Shown here piece by piece: positions 63,683 to 64,000 of a DNA stretch of 64,000 nt. Both the position numbers and the translations under genes were made by a program. Origin of the DNA: CAWIJK01 sp963836375 (lineage in GTDB: Bacteria; Actinomycetota; Acidimicrobiia; Acidimicrobiales; RAAP-2). The notes under the pieces are model-generated. The model had not been told where the DNA came from. It was given only the letters and a program-made list of their open reading frames with translations, and made no database searches. The stretch covers positions 1,488,001-1,552,000 of the forward strand of contig CAWIJK010000002.1 in the NCBI GenBank assembly GCA_963836375.1, in the 5' to 3' direction. Every line of letters starts with the position of its first letter. Within the stretch, counting starts at the first letter, position 1.

Positions 63683-64000
63683 CCCGGCGGCCAGGTCATG
63701 GCGCGGCCGCCGAGCACGTGCAGGTGGAGGTGGGGCACCGAGTTGAGGGCGTCGGGCCCGACGTTGAAGACCAGCCGGTAGCCGCGCTCGGCACCGGCGA
63801 CCCCCTCGGCCTCGGCCACCTGGCGGGCCGCCACCACCAGGGCGGCGAGGTCGTCGGCGTGTTCGGCGGTGATGGCCGCCGCGTTCTCGATGTGCTCACG
63901 GGGGACGACGAGGACGTGCACCGGCGCCGCCGGGTTGATGTCGCGGAAGGCGACCGTGCGGTCGGTCTCGTGGACGATGTCGGCGGGGATCGTGCGGGCC
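63679..64000 (-). CDS. HIT family protein (histidine triad nucleotide-binding), 5' end outside the window
   Basis: The last 106 residues of a small nucleotide hydrolase. IPADIVHETDRTVAFRDINP, VHVLVVPREHI and the histidine triad HLHLHVLGG are present. HIT (HINT) proteins act on nucleoside phosphoramidates or related compounds. The N-terminus, which usually carries CxFC, lies beyond base 64000. It is the first visible gene of the phoH-ybeY-corC-era operon. Confidence 0.9.

Overview
The window is very GC-rich, gene-dense DNA that reads as the chromosome of an actinobacterium, most plausibly of the class Acidimicrobiia. That placement is inference from gene content and style: a likely S-(hydroxymethyl)mycothiol dehydrogenase, flavin-dependent LLM monooxygenases, an RpoD-DnaG pair, GTG/TTG starts, ATGA/GTGA overlaps, and many genes with a TANNNT box 6-9 bases before the start codon (leaderless transcription). 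I see no phage, transposase, integrase or CRISPR array.

Layout. 1-0.9 kb: a degenerate relic of a surface-repeat gene, then no gene. 0.9-6.3 kb: rhodanese plus P-loop kinase, isochorismatase-type hydrolase, an ECF sigma factor overlapping a membrane-anchored beta-propeller protein, a Nudix hydrolase and a secreted LolA-like protein. 6.4-13.8 kb: catabolic-looking genes (diiron protein overlapping an LLM monooxygenase, enoyl-CoA hydratase, sulfotransferase, DUF1214 and DUF2252 proteins). 13.8-19.8 kb: cytochrome bd oxidase and its CydDC exporter, in the transcribed order D-C-A-B. 20-29 kb: a membrane protein, an FAD dehydrogenase, a UvrD-type helicase with a LexA-like operator on its start codon, a mycothiol-type dehydrogenase, a zinc-ribbon microprotein, and a second LLM/alcohol dehydrogenase pair, ending at tRNA-Ile2(CAT).

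29.2-44.5 kb, bounded by tRNA-Ile2 and tRNA-Asn, is an accessory region with visibly lower GC in its middle. It holds three large secreted repeat proteins, a potassium channel, a glycosyltransferase, a hotdog thioesterase and several small or unknown genes. Two of the repeat proteins are paralogues in inverted orientation whose PKD and C-terminal repeats are nearly the same DNA, giving about 1.1 kb arms around 7.6 kb. One of the two carries a one-base frameshift. The third has glycine-rich, Ig-like and 126-bp tandem repeat parts, and the relic at the left edge belongs to its repeat family.

44.5-64 kb is core chromosome: tRNA-Asn, rpoD, dnaG, pyruvate phosphate dikinase, a DrrAB-like ABC exporter, and a long leftward run (HIT, phoH, ybeY, corC-like, era; then uppS, small membrane protein, recO, hemW, glycyl-tRNA synthetase) interrupted by a rightward DinG-like helicase that is split by a frameshift. 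Apparent indels in the repeat gene, the DinG-like gene and at the uppS start could be real mutations or assembly errors.
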